From Mesaphorura yosii (lineage: Eukaryota > Arthropoda > Collembola > Poduromorpha > Tullbergiidae): a DNA stretch of 64,000 nt. The notes beneath the pieces were generated by a model. That model was given only the letters and a program-made list of their open reading frames with translations. It was not told where the DNA came from and did not search any database. Each line of letters opens with the position of its first letter. Position 1 is the stretch's first letter. Position numbers and translations under genes: made by a program. Positions 26,096-40,200 of the stretch are shown one piece after another. The stretch spans positions 97,941 to 161,940 of the forward strand of contig WIXG01000173.1 in NCBI GenBank assembly GCA_009869945.1, written 5' to 3'.

Positions 26096-29000
26096 CTTTG
26101 TGAAGAAGTGTCGTCGTCGTCATTCATGACATTGCATTGCATTCTGGAGTATTTGCGCTTCTGCTTACTTCTGGCTAGGCCGTCGGGCGTCGTTACATTG
26201 GATTGAAGGTTAAGCAACTCGGTAATGAGCGCATAGCGCACATTATTGACACGGGCATTACGGACTCCGGACCAAATCCCTTTGCCCGTACTACCATTCT
26301 ATTTAGATTAACTTGATAACAGTACTTCCCCTCTCCTCAGTAGTAAAAAGAAGGGGCATTTTTGTTCTTATTTAACCGTCGCACTAAATCATAGCACAAG
26401 TCTGAATGCGAGAAAAAAGAGCACTAAATTTTCCAATTTTTGCATAATAAAGTGAGAATTCCATGCACTTAAGTTTTATTTGTCCCTTGCTTTTGCCTTT
26501 GCATTGAGCATTGCATTATTATTTGCAGTGCAATAAATAAGGCAATGTGACCTCCGCTTGCTTATTGCATTGCTCTTGCTCGACTCCTTAAAATTCCATG
26601 CATAAAACATTTTTAATTTAAGTCGAAGTCAATTTCAAGTGAGTTTATCACATTAATTCTATAATTTTGTGATTTACGAGTGCTTTCATGAAGAGTAGCT
26701 CGGGCGTCAGTAAAAACAGCAAGAGCCAAGACAAGAACGGGGCAAATTTGAAACCACGACCTTTGTGGCATTGCCTTGCCACTTTAATTTTCATTAGTCT
26801 GCCATTTGACCCCGGTTCACGTAATCGCAAGTAGCTTAGGCCTGCCGGACAAGTGCAGTGAGTCGTTTTCCTTTTTTGGCCTGCTCAAATCAGCCACATT
26901 CCTGTTTTGTGATTCGTAATTGATAAGACCAAATTCCCATTAAGATTGTGTGAGTCTGGTTCATTATATACACTTTTGCGTTTTGCATCTGCAAAAACAA
27001 ATTATAGAGTATGCGATTCACGATTTGAGCAGCAGCTACAGTATAGCGATGGGTCGACTCGTATAATGTCTGTTTGTTTAATTCCTAATAGATGGTTGGG
27101 AATGATGAGACAACCCACACACAGAACGCAAACTCATGTACGATAATCGCATCTTTTATTGTCTTTAACGCACCTGCTCCTTCTTCTTTGTCCACTTGCT
27201 CCTACAATCTTCAGATCTTAATTTGTTTTTGCCAGCAGCTCAGCTCGTTCAGAGCAGCCCGGCACAAAACCTGATTAATATCCGCGTAATCAAGAGCCAA
27301 GAGGTCTTTCGAGCGAGTGTGCCGTAAGCAGACAGTGTCATTTATTGTCAATTGTTCTAATGCAAGATAAATTGCTGTTGAAATATGGCCCCGTGGCCCA
27401 AGCGAACGAGATTCCAAAGTATACGACCGTGTATGACAAATTTCTTATCGATTCTGGCCCAAGACTTAAAACAATCGTGCTTAATTGCAGCGTACGAAAA
27501 AACGGGTTGCATTTCTTGTACCAAAAACCATAAAATATTTTATTACAGAATTACAATACGCGTACTTTTATTGTTGACATGTCATGTAAGGATAAGTAAT
27601 TTATTCGAGTCAACTTTCTGAACCTCACGCACACAGGCCACTCAATTTCTCGTGTGCCGTCCCGGACTCGTAAATAGTAACTGTTTCTTGAGTCTCACGT
27701 CCACGTCTCAGTCATTGATGACTCTGAAGCAAAAGTCTGCTCATTCATAAGTCCGTGTCTTCAGCCTGCTGCCGCGGAGAATTACAAAGTTCACATTTGC
27801 AATTTGGCGTCTTGGTCTTGCCTTACAAATTTTATCATTAATAAATTATCGTCGTGTCTCAATCCTTTCTTCTCTCGTCTCTCGGCTCGATTCATAAAGA
27901 TAAAATAATGAAAGTCGAGTCAAAGGGGCCACGTCAAGTAAATCTTGCTCAAATAAGGAATTATTGGCAATATATTGGAGTACTCGCGTAGACTACTACA
28001 CTGTCCCGCCGTCACACCGCGTGAATGGAATGAAATTGCATCAAAATCCAGCTCACGTACTTTTCTCATCGCGCATTGCAGAATTGCGCAAAGCGTCAAG
28101 TGCGCTTGGGTCGCAGTGCGCTGTGAAATTTTAGCAATCTTGAGTTGTGTATAATAACATATTTTAAGCATCTCTCATAAAGTCAAGTGACAGTTGAGAT
28201 TGCAGGTGAAGCGGCGGGGAAGCCTTATTAAAATACGCGTACGCGCATTATTAATAATTTCCACTCGAACAAGACATGAACAAAGTACCAGCAAGGTCTC
28301 TCCGACCATTATTTTATTTCGCATTGTTGACCCGTCGAGATCATTGCAAGATACTTGTTGCTGCGCATTGTACGCGTGTATTTACGGGCCGTGTACGATG
28401 GCTCGAGCAAATAGCAATCACCATGCGGGCAAGCAGATGCGATGCGATCATGATCATTACTAATGCACAGACAGAATGTTGCTGAGCCTGGCTAATATAT
28501 GAGCATTCGAGCGCGACGCGATCGCGATGTTAATGTAATTCATTTTTACTCAATGAACAAATTGTGCACGAAGGCTCTGCATGCAGTCCATTAACGTTCC
28601 ATGCAGATATTAGTTTATTATTTGTAATGGTGATATGGTGTGAAAAAAGCGCAGCGAGTGAACCCACCGACGCCACAGCAGCAGGCCAGCGCCAGTGCCT
28701 GCGTCCCGCGTCTCGATTGAATTTGAAGTTACATTTGTGCAAATGGCAAATCTTTGCCGTCTATTTTCTCCTGCAATCTATCGTCATGCGAGCTTTCCTT
28801 TCCTCTACGCTGTGCTGCGTTAATTTGATTCGTTGTGGGCTCTCAACTGTGACCAACGCTGGCTGTGTGTGTCCGACTCTTAATGTGTTGTTTTCCTATG
28901 AATACATTACGGCTGCTTCGTGGCAATAACTTACAATTGAATTATGCATCATGCAACAAGTCTGTATCATCTTTGATACTGGTTGCGCTCTGGCTTGATT

Positions 29001-30074
29001 TGGCTCTGCATCGCATGGACACGGCACGGACGGAGATTGCATGTTTGAAGAAAATTGTAGTGCGCAGGAGATAAAAGATGAGTGCAAAGGTTTCAACATG
29101 CATGCACATAAAAGTGAAATATTTTCACGAAAGCATGCAAGTTGCGAGTTACGAGTCGCAACTCGCGAGTTTTGCGTAGTCAGCTTAATTGCATGCGAGC
29201 ATTCCTGCCGCAATAATTATTTCTCAAATCCATTATTATTAAAAAGCTGCTTCTTTGGATAATAATTTTAAATCGAGGAATAATGTAACAACTTCCCAAA
29301 ACAAGGCAGCTATTGATAAGAAGTTAATGGTATTAGTGACCCACACAAGTTTGAATTACGCATAAATCAAAAGCAGTCACGTAATGTATCACACCGATTT
29401 AATTAATAATATAATACATTAATTCGTATCGCGCATGTGGATCGAAGAACATGACAAGACTGCCCTGGCTTGGTGTGTCTTCTCCGTTCTGCCTCTTGCG
29501 GACTGTCAAGCGGAAGCAATATCAACAGTGATACGGGTCAATGTAAAAATGTTGTTACTTGTTACAAAACATGCATTCGCAAAATAAAACGTAATGCTCC
29601 GAATTAATAACACAACACGTTTCGAGTTTCACCATTAATGCGTTAAAACCACGACTCGAAGCCCATAAATTTAAAAATCAGAATTCCAATTACTTGCGCA
29701 GCAGCAGTATTAGCATTAGGATTGAAGTGGAGAGGTCTTGTTTTCTTTCAAGCAGTAACGGGATGTGAGATGCTCAATTACACATTACACTCGAGTCCTC
29801 CTCCTACATTTTATAAGATGATTACACTTCCTTCACAACGAGAGCACATGCTTCTGCTTCCAATTTCAATATCATCCTCTGCTCTCTTCTGCCGAGACTT
29901 GATAAAAATTAAATTACTATTATTATTGCTAACGCTAACAGATTTCCGTACTTTTTGGAGTTGGGCCAGGCAATCACTCGATTCGCTTTAATTATATTGT
30001 GTACCTGCGAGTTGCGAGAAATCACTGTCGTTGTGTTGTTAGCGGCGAAAAGTGGCTGTGGCTGGTAATGACGT

Positions 30075-30110
30075 CTCAAGACAGTTAAGCCCATATCAAA
30101 CTGTCTTGAG
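30075..30110. repeat. Perfect 12-bp hairpin
   Basis: CTCAAGACAGTT pairs with AACTGTCTTGAG without mismatch around a 12-base loop. It lies in intron 3. No flanking pairing extends it to the 60-100 bases expected of a microRNA precursor. Confidence 0.7.
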
Positions 30111-31239
30111 CGAATTGCAATGCGCTTTTTTGGCAAACGTTGAAATGCTTAAACCAAGACAAGACAGGTTTTTCGCATTAATGCAGGAGCGGCAGCAGAA
30201 GTTGAAAGAATTTAGAAAGGTGTGGTGTGGAGAGCGCCTGACTGACCATCCTAGTCGGGTAATGGCGTAATGCGTTGGTCAATCAAATTATCGTCCTGCT
30301 TCTTCTTCATTTAATAACAAACTCCTTGAAATATCGCATCATTTCCTTGCTTTCAATCAAGTACTTCAGAAGTGCATTAGGAATTTGGACATATTAAGAT
30401 AGTGTTGGGCTTGGGCGCATGATGAATCAGCCAGTTGTTATCGTTTCATCGCATTCGCAGTGCGATCGTGGCCATCGAATAAAATGGATCAACGAGCGCG
30501 GTCGGTAGAAAGGCTGTACTGCAACTTGCCACACAACTCCAGCTTTTTTGCATGAATGAAAACTCACCCACTTACAATCACCTATTGCTTATACGGTTTT
30601 AAACTGCCTTGCTCTAGTCTCACTCCAAGTTTTTTATGATCGACATTAATCACTGAATGATCGAGGCAGTTTTTATGGTAATGGGCATCTATTATTAAAT
30701 AGCTGAAGGTGAAGCGAAAGCCTGAACCGGATTCAGAGACAACAGTAAAAACACGACTTCCTTGCTCGCAGTGTGGTGTAAAGTTAAAAATTTACTACTG
30801 ACCGACAGCAATAAAAGCTGCTTAACTCATTGAACTCGAGCATGACAATTGCGGAAAATGGCAAAAGCAGCCGGTGAAAAAGCTCATTTTCACCTTTTCG
30901 TTATTGCTCGGAGACAGAAAGAGGGAAGCAATTCTTTGCATTGCATTTGTGCAAATCAACAAGAAAAATGGATTTGACTTGCTTCATTTGCGTGCAAATG
31001 GCAAAATCAGGACTTGACTGTAATAAATACGAAGCCGTGCACGACATGATTTATCGCTTCATTTCATTTCAATATAATTGTCTTTCCCTTGCGCTTTGCC
31101 CTTGCTCGGTTTACGTTGCGGCTCAGTTAATCACGTCCGAGGACGACTGACCGTTACGTTTCGACTTTTTATTGAATTTACTCCAAAAAACTGTAAAATG
31201 AAGGAATTCAGACTGTGATAAGATGAACTTATGTTAATT

Positions 31240-31260
31240 ACGTACGTGTGTGCGTGCGTG
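31240..31260 (+). repeat. Degenerate ACGT/GTGC simple repeat
   Basis: Alternating purine-pyrimidine run (ACGTACGTGTGTGCGTGCGTG), a short Z-DNA-prone microsatellite without gene association. Confidence 0.5.
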
Positions 31261-33553
31261 TATTTGAGTTGGTGCAAATATAATTTATAATTGCGGGATG
31301 GGTTATAATCTGACAGAATTAACAGCACGAAATCTCGAATTTGCGTCAAAAAATTAAAATTCAGGCAATGTAATGAGTGCAAGGCGAAATGAAATGCTTC
31401 TGTCTGGTCTTGTTCGCCTTCGTCTTCTGGTGAACTCCGTCCTAGATAAAACCTTTAAGATCCTGACTTCTTCGCACTTGGTCCCTTGTACAGGTAAAAT
31501 GTAGCATAATTACTTTCACGAGATACTTTTTATAATTGCGTGTAAATTATGAATGAACAGAAACGCTCTTCCAAATAAACCTCCAATGACGAAGCAAAAG
31601 GAAACCAGCCAAGTTTCTTCCACACACACCGCGCCAGCTTGGTAACCATCTGTACAAGGTAAAAAATTAGACAATGATGATTTTACATCCTCTAGGCTCG
31701 GTGTTTTGAGATTTGTTGCTGTAAAGTTGGACCCACTCAACACTTGTAATTTCCTTTCATGAGTCTGCGTTTGATTTCTCGTTTGCAAATGGGCAGAGGC
31801 ATTCAATCTGCATATTGCTTCAGCCTTGCTTTCTACTGCGGTCTTTCGTTTATCCTACTAGAAAAAAATTGAAAGGAAACCAGCCTATTAAAAGTCCGTA
31901 CGCTGCGGCTGAGCTCAAGGTTCAGCCGACAACCAGTTCAATTACTAATTCCATTGCCTCGTCAACTCAAGTTATCTTGAAGCATGAAGCAGCAGAAATA
32001 ATTTTCGGTGTTTCATGCGTTCTTTCCTGAGCCGATGCTTAAAGGGTAGTAATTAAATACTAATCGGACCTTTGCAGTCAAGAATCATTTAATTTTCGAC
32101 TAAATTTAAGTCGCCCAGTTTAAACGAGCCCAAAATACGGAGCGGTAAATGGGTGAATATTCATGGAAATATCTTCTGAATCAACGAATGCTGTTCATCA
32201 AATATTTGCATAAATCCTATGCCAGAGTTGTACTCGGTCTACTGTAAATTATAATTTTGTGTTTGAAGATATGATTTATGGATTCACGTTTTTGGTTTTA
32301 TTTAGCAACCTATAATTTGCTGACACGGACAAAAACATCGTTGCTTCAAGTGCCAAGATAAATTGCGAACTAGGTTTGGGAAGATTTTCTTTGTATTTCG
32401 AGTCACCATTCACCACTTGCTAGTTATGCTCATTCCGAACGCTCAAATTATTGCAAAACCTCAACCTTATCTTTTTATATCACACACACCCTAAAACCAT
32501 CATATTACACTTTTCTTCACGATCCATTATAAAGTCATACAGCAACATGTTGCTGTTGCTGGGTGCTGGTAGATATTGATGGGAAATTGGTTGGAAGGAG
32601 CCAACGCCACAGCCAAGATGACGACATCGAGGCATGGGAAAAAGGAAAGATTAGCAGCTAATCCCGCACCAGTGTAGCAAGAATTTAAAAGTGTAATACA
32701 ACTTCAGTGCGGTTGCTGCATGCTATAAAAAATTGATTCATCTCAGGAGCGATCAAAATGTTCAGGCTCAGGAAAGAAAAGGAACGAGCTCGTCGGCTGC
32801 TTCATTACTTGGCGATGCACACAGGTCAGGCTAAATCCAAAGTGTCTCGTTCCTGGATAAAAACGAAAGGGTGAAGGTATCATAATTTCTGTAGCTAAAA
32901 TCAAATCGCAGGAATTGAATCCCTTTTCTGTACCAATCTCATAGAGTAAAACTCGTGATAGGCGATAGTATAACGATCAATCTGGTAAGGCCTAATCTCC
33001 AGTTTCATGAGATTCGATTTCAAGCGATTGATACGATTACGATACCAGCGCAGATTACATCAATTTTTAGAAAGCCCAGGACAGTATACAGAAATCTGTG
33101 ACCCGCACGCAGTCGGATGGAAATCATCCGCTCAATTTCAGGACACCTTTCATTTTTATGTTATTGCATGAATCGCATCTCGCATGAATGACATTCGCCC
33201 TCTGATTGAACTATTGAATAAAGCAGATTGTAAGCTCGGGGGCTACCACATCTTATTATGAACACTTACATGAATTGTTCGGAATAAAGACATGTCCATA
33301 AGTCCATATTAGGAGGGCGAGAACACGGGAGTATAATTTTCAACATCGTCCTCGATGAAATACCCACAGGAGACGTATTGAGACATTTATACACGACATG
33401 GCAGGTCTTTGTAGATTTGGTAATTTGCGACTGCTGATCCGACGATAACGAAATGGCAACAACGCCTGAGTTCACACTTTCACGTATTGTTCCAAAAAAG
33501 GTTGAATGGAATCATATCTAACGGCGGCTGGTTTATATACAGTGCTGAAAGCT

Positions 33554-33570
33554 GCAATGGCAATGGCAAT
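33554..33570 (+). repeat. (GCAATG) short tandem repeat
   Basis: GCAATGGCAATGGCAAT, the same hexamer unit as at 2218-2233, about 130 bases upstream of the pyrimidine tract before 33704. Confidence 0.5.
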
Positions 33571-33703
33571 TGTCGTTCATTTGAGCACCTCGGCCGTGTG
33601 GGCAATTGACAATAAAATGTGAAACAGAAAAATCTGATCGACAACGTGGATTCATTCGTCCACTCTCTCAAAGCGCTGCTTTTTTCTCTTCTTTTCCCTG
33701 TAG

Positions 33704-33870
33704 AGCGAATGTGGCACTTATTTCGGATGGGGAAATCCGACGAACCCAACTTAAAATTTAAACACATTCTGCAAGGATTGATCATGCAAATAGCTAAAGA
33801 ATTCAATGCAGAAGCAAAAAATGTCAACTACGTGCTTGGTAAAGTTGGCTTCAAAGCCGACGTCGCATAA
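33704..33870 (+). CDS. Possible terminal exon, plus strand, unrecognised
   Basis: A long pyrimidine tract ending in CCCTGTAG, a near-ideal 3' splice site, is followed by a frame that stays open to a TAA at 33868-33870. It encodes about 55 residues. The visible part includes MWHLFRMGKSDEPN, then an amphipathic-looking FKHILQGLIMQIAKEFNAEA and a short tail ending KADVA. I recognise no family, found no partner exon upstream, and see no AATAAA close downstream. A possible donor (CTTG|GTAAAG) lies within it, so it could also be an internal exon. The overlapping minus-strand frame at 33480-33827 looks less protein-like. An isolated chance frame next to a pyrimidine run is a real alternative. Confidence 0.2.
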
Positions 33871-36800
33871 ATATCATCACTCGAAGATCCTCAATCAAAT
33901 GTAACAATGCTCACATGAATATTTTAGCAAGTGACATGTCCTTGTGTCCTCTTTGCCCTTGCCTGTCATCTTCATCAACTTTTCATTCTTCTCGTCCAAA
34001 TCTCTCCTCGAAATCGCATGTTACGCGCACATTGTTGCTCATGCCTACGAAGAAACACAAACGCAAGCCTCAAAAAGCGAACGACGAATATCTGGTTCCA
34101 ACGAAAAAAAATGTCAACTTTCAAAGGCATCTCATAAATGTACATCATTATTATTGTTGTTGGCATCCAAGAGCCAACAACATATCAAAAGCATCAAGAA
34201 ACTGCATTAGGCAAAAGGCGCTGCAACAATAATTGAGCATTTCAGACTGAATTGTGCGTCTGCTTCTTGAATTTAATGCGAAGGTCTTTCACGCGCAAAA
34301 TTATTGCAGCAGGTTGACAAAAGAGCTACGAAAAAATCACATACGCATAAGACAAGCTTAAGAAAAAGTGGTCAAGATGAAACAAGTAACATTTATTATA
34401 CATTTTTTGTCTTTGACTTTGTTTACGCCAAAGACAAAACGAAAACAAAGCACGTCGCGTTAAGCCGAAATACTGCTCCAATATGGCAAATGTTCCTAAA
34501 TTGAACGAAGAACGGCGGCCAGGAATTTGTATGAAGGGAAATCATTGAAATGAATTTATGACTGATGTTAATTTCGCAAATGTCACAGCGGACAAGCGGA
34601 TTGCTGATTCTATGAGATGTCTTTATCAAGATTCAAGACAAGCTAAGCCAATAGCGCTTATGCTTTGACATGACGAAGGCGAAAGTCGGACGTCCCGCAG
34701 CGATTTGAAGCTTCTACAATTTATCCCTCGAATTTTGTCTCGTAGAGTTTGACTTGACGATTATTGGACGTGTCTCGACGAGAAATTGACAGGACTACTT
34801 TTACATTAGAATGATAAGGAAACCTGTGGGGTCAATTGTAAACGCAATTCTCATGGCGGAGGTCAATGTCCATTTTCATACAATTACTTTAATCTGATAA
34901 GCAAGGCACAACAAATTATTGTACAGTTTTCGCCTGAACATTGCCGAGTATGATTTCAGGGAGGTATTTTAATTTTCTGAGTCTAGAATGAAGGTGGAAA
35001 GGATCTCTTCGATTTGATTGTATTTGTGTACTTAGGAAAGTGTGTAAGGCAGAAGTCTGAGCTGGTAACTGGTGAGGTGAACCAGCAAAGAAAGAGCATC
35101 ACTTGAATGAAAATGTTTGCTTTTCTTTATGTATGACTGACTACGAGTCGTAAAAATTATTATTAGTTGACTTTTCATATAAAGTGGCTTGCGTCTAGGT
35201 TTGAATGAGTTAATTTATTTCATGTGCACCGAATTACGTACTTGAAGTTCAATGGTTTAATCCAACGAAACGAGGCTTCAGTGTTTACTCATGAAAACAT
35301 GCCCACAGATTTGTTTATAGCAGAAATGAATAAGTCATTGAATTGTGAATTGTGGATTTCTCGTATTTTGTCGTACGGGCAAATAGGCAGGCTAGGCGAG
35401 GTGTAAATATTTGTTGATGGTCATAATATTATTGCTAGCAGCGTATAAAATCTTGCACTCGTACGTGTCTACATGTCGCAGTCGCAGGATATCAATACGT
35501 GGCTAACTGGAATTCTATTCTCATTACGTGACAGGATTGAATCCTGGTCCAAGCAAAACAAAACGACAATCCGAAATTCTTTCCACGCCATAAGCCCTAA
35601 GCCAAAGCCTCAACCGCGTAAAATATCATCCCTTGCTTGCCTGGTTTAGACTGTTGTGTACTTTTACACGACTGAAACTGCTTTTAGTGAAATATGCCTG
35701 GATTCGACAAAAAGTAGTCGGAGGCATTTTTGTGGCGCGTGAGGACTGCGCACGGAATATGAATGTGATCTATGCAGCACATCTCGGAAGGGTTCAAGTC
35801 CGTGCCCAGAGTCCGGTGCATGCAGTCGAAGTCCATCACGTACAACAACAGTGTTACTCCCGTACTGGCACTGAATAACTTATAGCCCTTGTTATGTATG
35901 ACCTTGCCGTACGGGATCATTGTTATTACCTGCACCGTGCGGAGGATGCGGACGGGACTTGAAATGCCAAATGAAACACGTTCGTCGGAAAATTCATTTC
36001 AACAATGCTCAGACAGCAGGAACAACCAACAACATTATTTTACGACCACCACAACTTCGTGCTGCTCTTGAATACAAATCAAATTTGAAACGAATCAGGT
36101 CACATTCAACTGAACAGCAGCAGAATTGAAATTATACGAACCAAATTTGGTATTCTGAAACGATGATTCCGGAGGTTGAGCAAGTGTAGGTTTTGGCGAA
36201 CCGAATTGTAAACACACGGTTGCAGTCAAAACATCAACTCTGACGTTTTTACTCTAAATTATGACGAAGTTGGACTGCACAGACATCCGAGAATTGGAAA
36301 AATCACTTTAGCTCTTTCGAGTGCGCTTTATTTTCTTGTCAGCAACAACAATAGTAATCGCGATATGTCCAAGTTGAAGTCAGGAAAAAACTTTTCGCTC
36401 AATTCTGTAAAAGTGCAGGAGCAGCAAAAATTAAGGCAGGAGAATTAAGACACGTGTTGACAATCGAAGTTGGGAAAGTAATTCTGACACGGGCAACATT
36501 TTTTAAATGCTCCACGCACAACTGAGCACCCTAGTTTTACTACAATGCGCCTTTTTCCACTCAGTGGCCACGTCCGACCTATTCAGTTCAAAGTTTTCCG
36601 AATTCTTATTTCGCTTTGGGTGAGGCTGCAGTCTTTAAGTGTTTCAAATCTTCACCAGCGGTTATTTCTTCTCGTAGTAAAAATAGTCATTGAAAATGTG
36701 TATCGTGATTTATTTTGAAAATGTTGGCAAAAAACAATGCACATGTGATGATTGGCAAAAACCCATTTGCCAATACGAACGTATGCCGAGTAGTGAGCCA

Positions 36801-37170
36801 ATACAAGCAATTTAAAGTCGGATGAATTTTTACCGAAATTAAAACGAGTCATTGTCATTCAAGAGTTGTTTACATTTTACAACTGTGGCATGTATAAACT
36901 GGTTGTATTCTTGGAACAAGAGCATTTAATCTTAAACCTGTCCAAATTCTTTAAATGTCAATCTCAAGTGCTGTTCATTAATAACTTATTGAATTTTATG
37001 CCGAGTTCCTTAACTAAAGAGAATTCAATCACATTCGTGACATCCAAACCCGTTGCTTAATCTATAAACATTGCACGGCAGCTTTTACCAGTGAAGATTT
37101 ATTGCTTCAGCTAATCACTGCTGACAATATGCAAAACGAGCTTGAAAGAAAATGAAGCTTTTGTGCTTAC

Positions 37171-37218
37171 CGTGCATGCATGGCTCCTTGACCGGTCATA
37201 TCATCGATCTCCGGTTTC
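37171..37218 (-). CDS. 48-bp internal micro-exon (exon 3) of the same gene
   Basis: On the minus strand the acceptor is CGTTTCGTTTTCAG and the donor is ACG|GTAAGCA, both good matches to consensus. The first G completes AG+G (Arg) from exon 2. The exon then encodes KPEIDDMTGQGAMHA (residues 57-71) and ends in CG, so it is symmetric phase 2 and frame-neutral if skipped. Frame 0 hits TGA within a few codons, so the phase demanded by the neighbours is also the one that stays open. The peptide is hydrophilic and mixed in charge, with an acidic EIDD patch. No domain is recognised. Confidence 0.7.
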
Positions 37219-40200
37219 CTGAAAACGAAACGAAGCAAAAATGTGCAAAAACGAACTCAAAACAAAGGATCGTTTTAAACAAAAACTGAATTAAAACGGT
37301 GACATACAGAATCACATCTGAGAGAATGCGACACTGCTCAGAATTTGAGTCATTGTGCCTGAAACGTATTGAGTAACTTCTCATTTGCGAGAAATTGTTC
37401 CTCACAAACAAAGATTGGATAAAGTAACTGATTTATGCTTCGCAGAGTTTGCGCATGACATGTTTTGTTCATCTAAATTTTTGCGTCTTGGTGCAAAAAA
37501 TTCCTCCCCTCAAATTCATTATCTTTTTAACGTAAAACGCCGTAAACCTGCTTGCTGCTGTGAGTTGACAGCTCATTTAACTTACCGCAGAAACATTTTG
37601 TGTGCAGCATGCAGGCTTTGTCTTGACGTATAATTTTATTTTTCAGGTTACGGGCTAAATGCTGAGTGCAATTGCTAAACGTCTCACAATGGCGATGGCA
37701 ATCCCTTCACCTGTCCGTCGGGTAATATATTTCACACATTCTGAAAAGCCGGAGTCCGTGAAATATGAGAAGGTTCATGTCATGATCTAATATATGTTAA
37801 ATGTTTATGGTTTTATTCAATCACTGCACTGACAGCAAGTTTCCATTGCCTTTCCGGTTCATCTCTTTAGTGTAGGCAATAGTCATGTCGTGAATAGAAG
37901 CAATAAATACATGCACATGCACCAGGCAATGCTGTTCAACTACCACTGCCCCCGCCGCCCGGCAGAAGACATAAGATGCCTGGTTCTGGTCCGTGCAACG
38001 GTAACAATGGCATCTGATAGCATTCTGAAATTCCAATAAAAGTAACCTTTACCAGCACATAATTAAAACGGAAAACAATGCGTCATGTTTACGTAAACCT
38101 GAAAATACAGGTAAGTCTCATCGATAAAGTTTTGGATCGCAATCATGATTCCACTCAAACCGAGCCTTTCTGTGTGGATCTACGGACGTTGTTTAGAGAC
38201 TTGAATTTATGAGAACCTAAGCAAAGACATAAAGCAGGTGATTTACGCCGTGTCAGCTAACGAGAAATTATGTTAGAACGATAATCCCAAAATTTTTGAA
38301 ACGATTTGCTAAGACTAAGAATAAGTTCCAGTGGGTCTCCAACCACAATTAAAGTCTTTCCACCTTCCCATTAAACCTTTGTAGCACGGTCGCTACTGTT
38401 ATTTAAACAACAAGAAGAAAAATGGAAACTAGTGATTTAATTTTACAAGTACACGCATTCTACGCTTAAGAACCGTTTACTTTACACAATTTCTCAAAAA
38501 TTAAACGGTGGGCATTAACTCAAGAGTACTTAAGCATCAACTTGAATTAGGCACCGTATTTAAAATGTCCATTAACATTACATTTTTACATTCTTAGCTT
38601 TTGGCTTTCCTGTCTTGTCTGGAAAGTGGGCCGAATTTATGAGGAATATGGGTGGTGATTCAAAAAGCAGGTAAATTCATAAGCAACTCAAACAATTTCA
38701 ACATTGAAACTAATTTCGGCTTCCTACATAAATTACCTGTGATCATAAATTAGTTGTGTGTTACTAATAAACCTGTGATTTCTTAAACTAATGGAATACC
38801 GTTAAAATGCATGGGTGCATTACTTCAGTGGAATCTGTTTTCGAAGAAGATACATACTTTGTGTGGGGCAAAATCAGGAGCTCAGGATTGTATTGATACA
38901 TAATTTGAATCAAACGTGAGGTCTGCTCGATCCTTGGCATTTTACTCGTCCTCTTGTTACGATTTCATGACCTGGTATTTTGCGGTCCCGCCGTATCCTC
39001 TTTTAAAGCCTAATCAAACGCAAGTTCTGTTTACCAGTGGCCGTGATTGTTGAGTGCATTCAACAAGTGCATTGACAAAATTAATGGAATTTGCGAAACG
39101 GTGCACCCCCAAAAGTTTAATTGCCTTGTTGGTATTTTACTATCAGAAACAAGTTAATAAAATTGAAAACCCCAAACACTGAGGGAGGCGAAGCTGTGCA
39201 GGACTGGATTCATTACAACCGTGTAATAGATTTCAATGCACTTCAAGAATTTGAAATATCTGAAATTATGTGTTCCTAGTGTAGGGTTAATGTCATCAAA
39301 CATCAATATAAATTAATCACAAAATCTCATCATTCGCAAAAAATGCGCTAAATGCAAAGAAAACAAAGAATTCGTGATTTTTTTTGCATCTGCTACGTGC
39401 CTCTTTCACTTGGCTGCTGTAACAAAACAAGTCTTTGACTCTCGTAATTAATTACAAATTTTTGTTACTTTTGAGCGAGCATTTGAGTCGCTTTCGAATG
39501 ACAGCTCGGCGGTAGCTTCGTGAATATTTCTCTGACTCGCACTTGCTATTGTCAAATTATTCTTAGCCCACCTGTCTGAAACTTGTTCAGCTACAATTTC
39601 TTAATGAGCTCAGTTTGGCTAATTCTTTTCTGACATGAATACTGTGAGAGTAACAGTAACAGCGCAAAATAAAAGGATTCCGCTCAGGTCACGAATTGAA
39701 AACATATCCGCAATTTTTGCACTTGCATTCAAAATGAGAATGCATGAGAATACTTACATTAAAGCCTTTACCGCAATTTGTCAAACGTAATTAATAGTAA
39801 TATGAGTCTTTTACAATAAATGTTAAATGGTAATAATGACATTATTTATGACGTGCATAATTTACATGTGGTATTGCCATTGAGCGACCGGCCGGAACCC
39901 GAACGGAAATAAAACGCTGCATTTTTATTTCGTGAATGCATAAAAAGGTAATAAATGTGTCCACAAGCAATGGTGCTGGCATTCCGGTCATATTTCTGTG
40001 CCTCGTTCATTCATAACCTGAGCGCAGCCCAGCCGGTCAAGTTGAGTTCATTTCATAATCTCATGAGACAAGTTTATTTGATAAATACGACAATAAATTA
40101 ACTCGTTGCGCATATGAAAATTAAGTTGGCAAGAAAGAGATAATAACCATAATTTCAAGTGTCCCTGCATGCGATTAGTCATGTGTAATTTTATTGTGGT

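Larger units (their letters stand above)
19128..37170 (-). other. Intron 3 (about 18 kb)
   Basis: The interval lies between the exon 3 donor and the exon 4 acceptor. It contains the TSD-flanked GC-rich insertion at 22057-22651 (antisense to the gene if its tail marks its 3' end), the plus-strand exon candidate at 33704-33870, hairpins at 23642-23667 and 30075-30110, a palindrome at 25027-25042 and short simple repeats. The rest shows nothing interpretable. Confidence 0.55.

Noticed and set aside
37586-37615. 30-bp minus-strand segment with a GTAAGTT donor, phase-compatible between exons 2 and 3
   Set aside because: The acceptor side (GTCAAGACAAAG) has no pyrimidine tract; exon 2 joins exon 3 well without it.
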